A stretch of DNA of 34,810 nt from NCBI GenBank assembly GCA_937944145.1, contig CALDZK010000008.1, forward strand, positions 1 to 34,810, in the 5' to 3' direction. The stretch's first letter is position 1. The number at the start of each line of letters is the position of its first letter. The notes under the pieces were generated by a model. The model saw only the letters and a list, made by a program, of their open reading frames with translations, was not told the origin of the DNA and did not search any database. Shown piece after piece: positions 19,476 to 29,494 of the stretch. The DNA is from an uncultured Candidatus Altimarinota bacterium. Lineage in GTDB: Bacteria; Patescibacteriota; Gracilibacteria; BD1-5; UBA6164. A program made the translations under genes and the position numbers.

Positions 19476-21793
19476 TTTTCTTTTTTATGTATTAGAAATA
19501 TTTTTATTTCTTGATGTATACTAAGTAACATTAAGATTAAAAACGTTAATAAAGATATTATTAGTGTCCACATATAATACGTTTGTTTTTCATAGATGAT
19601 TACCGCATAGAGCTCATCCTTTCATATATCTTCTGTCCTAATATCATCACTTTCTATAAGCCAAGTATTTCCTACGAAGTTTCCTTCAAAGTGATTTTCT
19701 TCTTTGATAGATTTATAATTTAAGTATTTATAATCTCAAATTGAGTCGAGATATCAATGCTCAAAATGACAAAGGCTGTTATTGGTAATAGGAAAATACT
19801 CATAATTATCCAAGCAACTATATTCTCGATACTCTGCTTCGTCTATCCACTTGAGTTTCCAACTCATACCAAATGTTTGATTCAGTTGGACTAGGAAGTC
19901 TTCACTGGTGTCTATACCAGAGATCTTCATGAAGTACTTCGTATGATTTCGTGTTGATTGTTTATAATCTATTCGTATGTCTCTATTTGATTCAGGAATT
20001 TTAAACTTATTTATTTTCTCAGGTTTCTTAAATGACTCTGAATCAATTACTATAGGACGAGATTTTATATCAATTTCTGTATCAAAAAATGTATCTATTT
20101 CAGAGTTTATGATTGACTGAGGCGAGTAGAGGAAATATTCATAATTAGTATAATTTTTTATTTGAAAGTATGCAAAATCTGAATTTTCTTCTTTTAAAAA
20201 AATAGAATCATTTTTTTTCAGATCTGATATTAGCTGTTCTCATTTTTGTTCTAAATTTTTTCCAGAATAATAGTCTAATATACCGTTATTATCTTGGATT
20301 CATCTAAAAACAAAAATATTTTTTATGTTAAAAAGAGAAAAAATATCTATGTTACTTACTGAGTATAGTAGTTTTGAAACTTTTACTTGTTTCTCCCCTA
20401 CCACCCTTATGTCTTCACTAAATGGTTCAGAATAGTTTAGGTTATTTTCAATTCTTATATGATACGGATTTCCTTGTATATATAAGTTCCTTTGAGGATA
20501 AAAAAGAGAATTTGGGGTATCGTTATTTTTAGTAAAAAATGTATCTTTGTAAGATATAGGCATTTTCTCTATATCAATCAATTGAGATTTGATATTATTT
20601 TCAAAATTTAACAAAGGGAAAAGAGCACAAAAAATATATACTATAAGGCTAGAGATAAGGATTTTTTTTCTATAAAAATGAGTAAAGTTATAGGACAGTA
20701 TATATGTAAATAGAAGTAAATATATACAATAAAGCCAGTGAATATTATTAGTTATAAATGGAAAGTAATGAAGTATTGATATCATTACTTCATTACTTAA
20801 AAATTTAGGGGAACTATGAAAAAAAATAAAGAATAATAATGTATAAAGTATGAAATTGTCTAGACTTTTTCTATGTTTTGAAAACAAAAATAGAACTATA
20901 TTTCATTGAATAAATAATAATGAAATTATATGGAATATTTTTGTTTGATGCCAGTCATTAGCAAAATCATTAAGTATTTCTATAGGAAAAAGTGAATATA
21001 TCATAGGCAAATTTCTCATTCTTTCAATAAACCCAATTTGTCTTTGTGAAAATACGTCAGCAAAATTTGATACACCTGAAAAATAATCTTTATTACCATC
21101 TATATAGGGATAAATTAAGGAAAATAAAAAAGGTCACAATACAAGTAACGTACAAATAGTAATTAAAAGTATATTTTTTTTATCTTTTTTAAAGAGAACA
21201 AAAATATTTTTATGAAAATAAAATGATAGTATAATAAATAGTAAAAGATAAATTCCTATAAGTCTTGTATAAGAAACATAAAAACAAAATCATATAAGTA
21301 GTAGTAATAAATATTTGAATTTATGTGTTTTGAAAAAATAATATATTCAAAGAAGTATTAGAGGTACAGAAAAATAGATATATAGGTATCATACTAATTT
21401 CAAAAAATGTAAACTTATAGGATTGAAAGTATATAAGAGGGCTCAATAGCTACTAGCTTTTTTTTGGAAAAATATTTTAAGTAAACAGAACATTGAAAAA
21501 TAGCTTCCAATGAAAAATATAGCATAATATAATTCCATAGGAAGTATTTTAAAAGTAGTTTGTAGAAGTCTAGAGGATAAAATACCAGTCATGTCTACTC
21601 AAAAGTAAGTATACTGACTAAAGCTGCTTAACGAGTTATTCATAGCTTGATAATATTGCTGCCTATCTAGAATCCATCATCAGGTATCAACATAAAGCCA
21701 AAAACCATCTTGAAATATCAGAAAATATAAAGCCAAAAATAAAAATACAAAAAATAAAATATGAGCTTTAAAGAATGAGAATAAGGTTTTCAT
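19454..21793 (-). CDS. Large polytopic membrane protein, putative GT-C-type
   Basis: This encodes 779 residues with about twelve membrane helices in the first 430 residues and a soluble extracytoplasmic domain of about 300 residues before a final helix (YMWTLIISLLTFLILMLLS). The first loop contains DTGWWILDRQQYYQAMNN and YTYFGVDMTG, like other large lipid-linked-sugar transferases and YfhO-like proteins. The activity is not assignable. The sequence is very AT-rich (many 60-base stretches below 25% GC) and uses TTA and UGA heavily. Under the standard code it would stop in an ATGA overlap with the acetyltransferase. With UGA as Gly it runs six codons further (GALSKR) to TAA. Confidence 0.72.
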
Positions 21794-21795
21794 AT

Positions 21796-22983
21796 TTATA
21801 AGTTATTGATAAGTATACTTGTTCTTTCACAATTTTTTCAATCTATATTTTGAAAAAAATAATCAGTATTATTTTTATATTTTTCAATTTGTAGTTTATT
21901 ATTTTTGACTATTCAATTGAGGTTATAAATGAGGGCAGATATTGTGTTTATATGCTCTCAAAAAAAGTAATAATAAAAAGCTTTTTTATCATAATGGTCC
22001 TTTCATATATCATAATATATAATAGATTTTCATTGATATGCAAAATCAAAAACAATACTAGAATAATTTGTTATTAAAATTGTTGATTCCAAAATAAGTT
22101 GGGATATTCATACTTTATTTTTGTTCAAATCTTGTAATATAATAATATTACTATTCTTTATAGTAAATAAATGGATATATCTCGATATACCTTGATGAGG
22201 ATAATAATACATAAGATAATCATTATTATTTAGCCAATCTGATAATTTTTCAGAGTTCAAGATACTTGTAATTTCTTTGAAATAATCTGTATTCAAGAAA
22301 TCATAATCACTTAATCAATTTAATTTATTATCCCAAGTTGGAAAAAAGAAAATTTGTTTTTTTCTAATAGTGTTGTTATATAAATTATCAAATCTGGGCA
22401 ATCATGTAACTGCAGTTTCTCTATTATATCAAAAATTATCATCTAGAAATTTTTTTTCATGTTTAGAAGCAGTTATGAATAAATTAAAATTATTATTTTC
22501 TTTATTAAAAAAAGGTATATGTACTCTAGTTACTCAATGTCATAAAAAAATGAGTTTAGTTTTTGGTTTCAGTATTTTTTTTAATATTATTCAAATCTTT
22601 CAAAAAAAGTAAAACGGAGCAGTATCAAAACTATAAATTATTTTTTCGGAAAGTATAAAATACCAAAAATGTTTTAATGAGAAATTGTATACAATATTTT
22701 TATCTCCAGATAAGTCTTTATATTCAGCATCTTTTATGTTTTTTACTAAATATATTGATGTTATTTGAGGATGATTTTTTATATAGTATTTATATAAAAA
22801 ATATGCATTATCTATTCCAAAATCCCTATCTTGAAAAAAATAAATTTTCTTTTTTCTATATCTATAAAAAGAAATTGGTTTTATTATCAATATAAAAAAT
22901 CAAAGAATAAAATAATTCTTTACTACAAATATCTTACTTATGAGTTTCTTATTTCTAAAGATGTATAAAATATTCTTTATCAT
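21796..22983 (-). CDS. CDP-glycerol glycerophosphotransferase-like enzyme (TagB/TagF family)
   Basis: This encodes 395 residues. Family signs in order: an N-terminal helix with a basic patch (FYRYRKKKIYFFQDRDFGIDN), LIFLGHGVTRVHIPFF (the position of the catalytic-loop His), FGYNRETAVTGLPRFDNLY, QIFFFPTWDNKLNG, and the C-terminal motif ITNYSSIVFDFAYQWKSIIY followed by DHYDKKAFYY. These enzymes transfer glycerol phosphate (or ribitol phosphate) from CDP-linked donors in teichoic-acid and capsule synthesis. It is among the most AT-rich parts of the window. The stop lies 2 bases before the next start. No CDP-glycerol-forming enzyme is in the window. Confidence 0.85.
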
Positions 22984-23018
22984 AGATTAGTTTTAACAAA
23001 TGTTTTATTTTTAATTAT

Positions 23019-23828
23019 TTACGTAACTTTATTAAATAACCACAATACAAATCTTGGAGGCATATACTGCATAACCCATGTTCAAATGTAGTGTATTCTT
23101 CACTTTAATCAGATAATATATCATAATCTCATCGCATTTTTTCTTGCCCTAAGAGTATTTTTTATCATAAGTTTCTGTTTTCTTAAGATACTATTTTCTC
23201 AGTGAACTCTATATTTTACAAGGTTTTCTTGTATATTATAGAGCTTATATTTTGCTCACAAGCGTATCCGCAAATCTAGATCTTCAGTAACTTCATAACT
23301 AGGATCATATCATCATATATGTTCAATTCAAGTTGCCCTTATAAGTACTGTATTTTGCCCAAAGGGATTTCTATAAAAGAAAGATTCTCTAATATCTACA
23401 TCAAGTTCTGGAAAAAATTTGTTTATCGTACCTTTTCACTCATTATTAATAAATGTAAAATTTGTTCCGCACATTACATACTCTTTGTTTTCTTCAAGAA
23501 ACTTTACTTGAGTCTCTAGCCTTGTGGAGATGCTAATGTCATCACTATCAAATAGAGCGTAGAAGTTTCATTTTGCTTTTTTAAAAAGGAGGTTTCGGGT
23601 GTTTTGTACTCAGAGATTTTTGGGATTTTGGATTGCAACTATCCTCTTATCCTTTTTTGCATACTCTTGAATAACCTCCCAACTCTTATCACTACTCCCA
23701 TCATCGACGATAATAAACTCAAAGTCAGTAAAACTCTGATTTAAGATACTTTCAATAGCTTCTACCAGATACTTCTCACAGTTGTAGTTTGGCATCAGGA
23801 CAGAGACTTTTGGATTTTTGGTGTTCAT
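23019..23828 (-). CDS. GT2 family glycosyltransferase
   Basis: This 269-residue protein starts NPKVSVLMPNYNCEKYLVEA, with VDDGSSDKSWEVI, FYALFDSDDIS (the DxD metal motif), and a C-terminal GGYDPSYEVTEDLDLRIRLG (the ED base motif). It is a soluble, cytoplasmic inverting GT-A enzyme that adds a sugar to the growing glycan. Composition drifts from about 38% GC at the 5' end to below 30% at the 3' end, so it may mark the upstream border of the AT-rich cassette. About a dozen UGA-Gly codons are in the C-terminal half. The donor sugar cannot be told. Confidence 0.88.
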
Positions 23829-23941
23829 AGTTTATTTTAGGAGGAGTAATACGAGTCAGATCATCTTTTCTTTTTCTTTTGGGTGAATTTTAGCTTTTCT
23901 TACTCATATATTTCATCATATGGGTAAATTATAGAGTTTTT

Positions 23942-24008
23942 GTAACATACTGGCTGAGATATGTTACAGTTTTCGTATTTTTATAACATAATAGCTGAAA
24001 TATGTTAC
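23942..24008. repeat. Two tandem copies of an inverted repeat (operator-like)
   Basis: Copy 1 (23942-23967) has arms GTAACATA and TATGTTAC around a 10-base centre. Copy 2 (23983-24008) has ATAACATA and TATGTTAC around a 10-base centre. The centres share GCTGA, and the copies are 41 bases apart (four DNA turns). They lie between the Fic stop and the downstream GT2 start. I read them as paired protein-binding sites or paired RNA hairpins controlling the downstream genes. Each hairpin is followed by a T-rich tract on the + strand, so a terminator role for antisense transcripts is an alternative. Confidence 0.55.
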
Positions 24009-24053
24009 GTTTTTCCAATAACTCCGACAAAGCTTCATACCTATGTCGAAGAT

Positions 24054-25112
24054 TTATAATCATTTTTTTAAAAGATTAAATAAATCTATGTTTATAAAAT
24101 ACTTCTGTTGTTTTATTTGTATTACTAACATATATCATGTATCTACGAGCTCCTGTAAGTATCGAGAAGCTCTTTGTCGACTCATTCACATTTCATCTAC
24201 CAGAAACTCTATTTTCGTATAGGGATGAGAAAAAATTATTTCAACTAAGTCTTTGCTATATATCTTTGGAACTTTTATCTTCATAGATTCCTTTGTTGTT
24301 CACATGAGAGTCCAAATCGCTCATATCATTTGCATCGTGTCTTTGGATGTCTGCTCAACTGCTTCTAGCATATAGAGTATCCACTCATCCCAACTCCCAT
24401 GTACTCTTACATCCTGCAGGAGCCTATAATACTCAGATTTATTTTTGATAATATAGTTACTCAGATAGAGAATAGGCATATCTAGTAAATCGTTTTTTGC
24501 GAGATAGAGGATGTTGATGATTCTTCCTGTTCTCCCGTTTCAGTCATAAAATGGATGTATGGATTCAAACTGATGATGTATGATAGCCATTTTTATAAGA
24601 GGATCAATATCTTCTACTTCAGGAGTATTTATATAGTGTTCAAGATTTGCCATGAGCTGAGTAATTTCTCATATATCTTGAGGAGGAGTATAAATAGTCT
24701 CTCCTGTTTGATCATTTTTGAGTTTTGTTCAGGACTGTGTTCTGAAACTTGCATTGTTTCACTCAAGTATTTCTTGAATTTTGAGTATGTCTTTATTGAG
24801 TAAGAGATTTTCGGACTTTACTCTATCAAATCAGTAGAGAAGTGCGTCTTTGTAGTTTGTGACTTCCTTAGTTTGATGAGAGATAAAACTAGAATCAATT
24901 TGCGATTTATAAAGTTCATCATGGGTTGTGATAATATTCTCTATCTCACTACTATCTTTTGCCTCTTGGAGAGATAACGAGTTTATAAGAATATTTCTAT
25001 TAGGTATTTTTTGCGAAAATCAATTCAACTCAGCAAGAGCTTTGTGAGCCTCGATAAGTTTTTTAATTACCTCAGGTTTGAGAAAATTATGATGTAAGGG
25101 AAGGTGCTTCAT
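24054..25112 (-). CDS. Fic family protein (AMPylator) with inhibitory helix and winged helix
   Basis: This encodes 352 residues. The N-terminal Fic/DOC_N part carries the inhibitory motif S54xxxE58N59 (SSEIEN), which in class II Fic proteins blocks productive ATP binding. The catalytic loop is HPFYDGNGRTGR starting at His186, with the DG Gly as UGA. FIHPx-type support comes from TPPQDIGEITQLMANLE and YLSNYIIKNKSEYYRLL. The C-terminus (YTKIEFLVDEMGMSRQRASRYLQELVDTG) is a winged helix. Fic enzymes transfer AMP to protein hydroxyls. It sits between two glycosyltransferase genes in the same direction, just upstream of the paired inverted repeats. Confidence 0.93.
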
Positions 25113-25140
25113 GGTAAGTTGATATTATCTAGTAGTAGAG

Positions 25141-25200
25141 TGTGCAGGATATGCACATTACTTTTTAATTTTGAACTGTTGCATATTTTACAACAGTTCA
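25141..25200. other. Two hairpins between the GtrB-like and Fic genes
   Basis: TGTGCA-GGATA-TGCACA (25141-25157) and a longer one with a 10-bp stem, TGAACTGTTG/CAACAGTTCA (25172-25200), occupy the gap upstream of fic. Neither has a T-run in the direction of transcription (minus strand), so I prefer a regulatory or processing role over termination. Confidence 0.4.
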
Positions 25201-25213
25201 GCTTAGAGCAGGA

Positions 25214-26152
25214 TTATTTTATATTTTTAGTTTCAGAGACAATATATATAGGTCTATCTCTTGTCTCGTTATATATTCTCCCTACGTACTCTCATACTAT
25301 CCATATGAATATAAACTGTAGTCCCATAAAACCAAAACCAAAGACACTCAACCACTTAAAAAGAGGGTATGGAGTTCACAAAACAAAAGCATCATAGAAC
25401 ATGTATATGAAAAATAGAAATGATACAAATATCATGAGTGAACCTATGATAAAACCGATTCTGAGAGGGAACATAGAGAAATTTAGTATCCCATCCATAG
25501 CGAGTTGAATCATCTTTTTCCATGTATATCCTGTTTCTCAGTGTATTCTCTCAGGTCTATCAAAGTCTACATATCCTGTTTTAAAACCCATCCATGCGAA
25601 CATACCACGTATATATCTGTCTTTCTCACTGAGAGAGTGAAATGCCTGTAATACTTTTTTATCTATCAGACGGAAATCCCCGACATTTCTAGGGATTTGA
25701 GTATCAGATATGAGAGAGAGAAAATTATAGTACCAGATAGCAGTGTATTTTTTTATGAAGTTATCATTTCTATTCTTTCTACGAGCATATACTACCTCAT
25801 ATCAATTATTCCATTCGTTTATCATTTCTAGGCAGACTGATACAGGATCTTGCATATCAGCATCCATAGATATTACAGCGTCTCACTGAGCTTTTTCTAG
25901 TCAGGCAGTTAGGGCAGCTTGATGACCGAAATTCCTACTCAGGTTTATCCCTTTTACACTTTTATCTTTCTTACACAGTTTCTCTATCTCAATCCAAGTA
26001 GTGTCAGGACTTCCGTCATTTACAAATATGATTTCAAAATCATATTTCTTGATACTTACTAAAGTATTTTGAATTTCTGTGTATATCAGAGGAATATTTT
26101 TTTCCTCCTTGTACGCTGGTATGACCAGAGAAACGAGTTGCTTATTTCTCAT
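25214..26152 (-). CDS. GT2 glycosyltransferase, GtrB/bactoprenol glucosyltransferase type
   Basis: This encodes 312 residues. The GT-A domain reads LVSLVIPAYKEEKNIPLIY, VNDGSPDTTW, NLSRNFGHQAALTAGLEKA and SMDADMQDPVSV. The family run GDFRLIDKKVLQAFHSLSEK precedes two C-terminal membrane helices (FPLRIGFIIGSLMIFVSFLF; LSVFGFGFMGLQFIFIWIVG) and the GEYVGRIYNETRDRP tail typical of GtrB/YfdH. It loads a sugar on undecaprenyl phosphate. As the first gene of the minus-strand cluster it probably starts the transcript. The upstream 26160-26260 stretch is AT-rich and ends at a terminator. Confidence 0.9.
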
Positions 26153-26267
26153 ATATATTTATAGTATATATTTTATAATTATCAAGAGTATATAAAAAAA
26201 ACCTAAAAATACAAATAATTCACCTACGCATTCACCAAATAAACACATACTGGGAAAATATAAGACC

Positions 26268-26304
26268 ACAAAAAAACCTGGGTGTAACTCCCAGGTTTTT
26301 TTGT
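26268..26304. terminator. Bidirectional intrinsic terminator
   Basis: A perfect 15-base inverted repeat (ACA, seven A, CCTGGG; 7-base loop; CCCAGG, seven T, GT) lies 45 bases beyond the stop of the SLH gene. It insulates that gene from the glycan cluster. Confidence 0.88.
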
Positions 26305-26348
26305 ATTTTGTTTTTGTCGACGCGCGTCTCTATGTAAAAAGTGATTTT

Positions 26349-27467
26349 TTAGTAGAGAGTGTTCATAATGATTCTTGCAGCTTCACCTCTGAGGATTGCA
26401 TTATTTGGATTGAATCTTGCGTTTGGTGCAATGATTCCATATCAAACAGCAGCTTCAGTATATCTAGGCATCCAGCTATTTACTGGGATGTCTTGAAATG
26501 ATGAAGAACTTACATTTGGTAGTGGAGTAAGTACTCCAGCTTGCATTATAACTTTGAGTGCTTCGATTCTAGAGATAGGATCGTTCACTCTTACAGTAGA
26601 GTTATTTGTAGATAACCATCCGAGATCTACAGCCATATTTATTACTTTTGCTTGCCATGGGTCTACTGCTCCATCAGAGAAATCGTCAAGAGTAGAGTTC
26701 ATAGCTGAGTAATCTATACAGAGAGCTCTGAGTACCATTTTTACGTATTCTGACCTCGTAGTTGCTCTATTTGGTTGAAACGTTTTACTCTCTGGTGTAA
26801 AGATAGCAAAGTTAGAACCATTACCATTACCGTTTAGACCACTAATTCTTTCGAGATTTTTAATATGGTCTTCGAAAGGGTGTCCAAGTATATCTGAAAA
26901 GTTTACTATACTTGTACCACATGTAGCGATTTTTGGTATGTTATCATATGTTCTAAGTGTAAAAGGTTTTCCTTCATCTGTTGGAGTACTAGGAGTAGAT
27001 GGAGTACTAGGAGTAGTGTCTGTATCATCTACAGAAGGACTAGAGCTGCTTCCGTTAGAAGAGCTACCTCCAGATCCACCACTCGAAGAGCTAGAAGAAC
27101 TACCACCAGAACCACCTCCAGAACCACCTCCAGAAGAGCTACCTCCTCCAGAAGAACTAGAAGAACCTCCTCATCCTCAACCACCACCGAGTCCGGTAGT
27201 ACCAGTAGTACTTGGAGCTATTCCAGCGTTGATATCTCCGTATCCGTATCCGTATCCGTATCCGAATCCAAAGGTACCATTATCATCAGCACCAAATCCA
27301 AATAGGAATTGAGCTGGGTTTGGTACACCTGTTGCAGTGATACCATCGAATGTTCTCAAGAATCCTCAGAGTGCCCCAGTTACATTGAGTGCGAAAATGA
27401 GAGTTACAAGAGTCATTCCAGTAAAAGCTCTCGAAAGAGTCTTGTTACTTTTAATTGACTGAGTCAT
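26349..27467 (-). CDS. Secreted SLH-domain protein with Gly/Ser linker
   Basis: This encodes 372 residues. The N-terminus (SRAFTGMTLVTLIFALNVTG) is a signal peptide. A Gly-Tyr repeat (FGFGYGYGYGYGD) and a region of about 70 residues of almost only Gly and Ser, then Thr-Pro-Ser repeats, form a flexible linker. Three SLH-like domains follow: FSDILGHPFEDHIKNLERIS, FSDGAVDPWQAKVINMAVDL and FQDIPVNSWMPRYTEAAVGY, each with a TRSEYVK, SRIEALK or LRGEAAR partner helix. SLH domains bind cell-wall polysaccharide, so this may anchor to the glycan made by the neighbouring cluster. Only about four of roughly fifty glycines are UGA, unlike the neighbours. It probably forms or decorates the cell surface. 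Confidence 0.85.
27237..27268 (-). repeat. Hexamer microsatellite coding Gly-Tyr
   Basis: Near-perfect copies of a 6-base unit (GGATAC on the coding strand) encode four Gly-Tyr dipeptides after FGF. Unit length is a multiple of three, so copy-number change alters linker length without a frameshift. Confidence 0.75.
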
Positions 27468-27768
27468 AACCAGTGAAAAATAAACAAAATAAAATAAAGT
27501 AGCTACACTTGCACGACATAGTATATACATCTACAAGATCTGGTCTAATTTTTAACGTGTTTTTTCTGTGAAGAAACTGTTAAAAATGTCATGACATAGG
27601 TCATGTTTTGTTTTGCGTACGCTCTTTTTGTTGTAAGTAAGCTTACTTTGAGCCTCAGAAGCTTATAGAAATACCTAGAAAAATCAAATTTTTTTTGAAA
27701 AAGATAGCTATGTCAATATAACTAAGTATATTACAGTTTATGTTATATAGTATTTTAAAATAAATTCT
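27468..27768. other. Intergenic region between divergent SLH and membrane-protein genes
   Basis: No gene is visible. It holds two palindromes, TGTCATGACA (27587-27596, followed by another TCATG) and AAGTAAGCTTACTT (27635-27648), which could be regulator sites. A TAAAAT hexamer sits 7 bases before the ATG of the + strand gene. The long 5' region on the minus side would give the SLH mRNA an untranslated leader if its promoter lies upstream here. Confidence 0.4.
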
Positions 27769-28269
27769 ATGCTACAGGTTATAGCTCAGTACATATATTT
27801 TTTTCTTGTGAGTGTATTTATGGTCTTTCTCGCAGTGGGATATTTTTATAGTGATCAAGTGAATTTTGGTCCACAGATGATACTGCTTTTTACAGTTCTT
27901 TTGATTCCATTTTTTGATTATATTATCGAGTTTCTGAGACGTGAAAATATCGCAAGAGTATTTCTCCATGTTCCTCAAAAAAAACTCTATAAACTCTTGT
28001 TTTCTTGTGTGATACTGAGTCTGTTGTGGTATCTAGACTATAGTGTAGTTCATATAACTATGATGGCTTTTTTGTTTGTGAGTATTTCTCTTTCTCTGGA
28101 TTCTAGGATTTCATTTTTGGTTTCTCTGGTATTGTTTCTCTATATAGCTGTGTTTCTACTACTGGGCAATGAGATTGCATCTGAAAAACTCAGTATATAT
28201 GCGTATTATTTCTTGATTATAGGAGTAGTAGTACAGATTTGTGAAAGTGTATTTTCTAAACAAAAATAA
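27769..28269 (+). CDS. Hypothetical membrane protein
   Basis: This 166-residue protein has about five predicted membrane helices: VIAQYIYFFLVSVFMVFLAVG, MILLFTVLLIPFFDYIIEF, LLFSCVILSLLWYLDY, HITMMAFLFVSISLSL and ISFLVSLVLFLYIAVFLLLG, with a final one near the C-terminus. A basic cytoplasmic loop (RRENIARVFLHVPQKKLYKL) lies between helices 2 and 3. No family is recognised, and there are no UGA codons. The next gene starts 4 bases after its stop and is also a membrane protein, so the two are likely partners. Confidence 0.75.
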   Translation: MLQVIAQYIYFFLVSVFMVFLAVGYFYSDQVNFGPQMILLFTVLLIPFFDYIIEFLRRENIARVFLHVPQKKLYKLLFSCVILSLLWYLDYSVVHITMMAFLFVSISLSLDSRISFLVSLVLFLYIAVFLLLGNEIASEKLSIYAYYFLIIGVVVQICESVFSKQK

Positions 28270-28273
28270 ATAT

Positions 28274-29494
28274 ATGAAACACCGTATCTTGTCTCTCATC
28301 TCAAAAAAACCAAATTCTTTTTGGGAATACTTTGATCTTGTATATATAGGAATTATTGGATTTTTTATTCTCGCTCTTATATATGAGGGAGTATCTTTTC
28401 TTCTCAGTTATTATACTTTTTCTCGTATGCTTGGAGCTCTTGCTTTATGTAGTGTGTTGTATGTATTTTCTGTATTTCAGAGATCCCCGAGAGATATCAA
28501 GAAGATAACACAATCATATGTTTCTCATCCATATGTAGTTTTTGCTGTTTCTCGTAGAAAGGAGCTGCTGTATGGAAGTGTTATAGTATACTTGGGAGTA
28601 TTTCTCTCTGGATTTGTAGTAGGTTTTGGAAGCATATTTACCTACGCAACTTACGCAGTAATGGGAGTGTTTGTAGTTTACAAAATACTCGGAGGAAAAC
28701 TCGGGAGAACACTCAGAGACCCAGGAATCCAACAAAAAACTTTTTTCAAGATACTGGTTCTTTCTGTTTCGATTTTTATAACTTGTATCGGTGTGACACT
28801 CGACGCGTATGAGATAACAGATCATAAAACTCTTATACTTCTCGTAACATCTCTGGCTTATGTACTGGGATTTACGTATGTATTTTCTGATATCTTACAA
28901 AACGTCTGAGTGTATTTTCACTCCAAAAAGTTTCATACTCTTATGATAGGAAACACGTATAATTTTCTCAGTATTATTTTTATTGTAGCTACTCTTCTAT
29001 TATTACTCGGGAAGTTTGGTGTTCTCAGTGGTGTATGAGATAAGATACTCAGTGTATTTGTATCTGAGAAACAAGAAATACAGACACCAGTAGTAGTAGA
29101 ACGTCTGGCTCAGCCATCTTTTTCTGAGGTCGTAGAATCTAGGTCAGTTTTTGTGACTAAAAATATATCAGAGATATTTGAGTTTGACTGATTTAGCCAA
29201 CTCGGGAGTAGTGGCCCAGAGGTCAGTAAACTCCAAGAATCACTAGGTTTACTCGGATATTATGATGGTGAGCTTTCGGGAGATTATGACGAAGCTACAA
29301 GAGATGCTCTGACCAGAACTCTCATAGAGAGATGTGACTGGCCAGAGACGACCAGAGGGATATTTGGACCACTCGCTCAGGAGTGTCTCTATAGTCTCGA
29401 AGTACAGTTTGATGCTGTTGGTCTCGAGTGAGAAGTAGGGAATACAAGGTTACCAGCTATTGTATCAGATGAAGCAGAGCCACTATGAATTTAG
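28274..29494 (+). CDS. Membrane protein with C-terminal peptidoglycan-binding domain
   Basis: This encodes 406 residues. The N-terminal half has several membrane helices (YFDLVYIGIIGFFILALIY, GSVIVYLGVFLSGFVVGFG, KTFFKILVLSVSIFITCIGV), and another follows near residue 240 (FLSIIFIVATLLLLLGKFG). The C-terminus has a PG_binding_1-like fold: VSKLQESLGLLGYYDGELSG, DYDEATRDALTRTLIERC. This would tether the membrane to the wall (inference). The start at ATG 28274 is preferred to a GTG at 28241 inside the preceding gene. Under UGA-Gly coding it ends GI-TAG and overlaps the next ATG; under the standard code it would end in an ATGA overlap. Confidence 0.78.

Noticed and set aside
25172-25200. The long hairpin downstream of the GtrB-like gene as its terminator
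   Set aside because: There is no T-run after the stem in the transcribed direction, so I list it only as a structured element.
26938-27312. A + strand frame rich in Pro and Glu (PPLEELEELPPEPP-like)
   Set aside because: It is the reverse complement of the Gly/Ser linker of the SLH protein; the repeat composition makes it open by chance.
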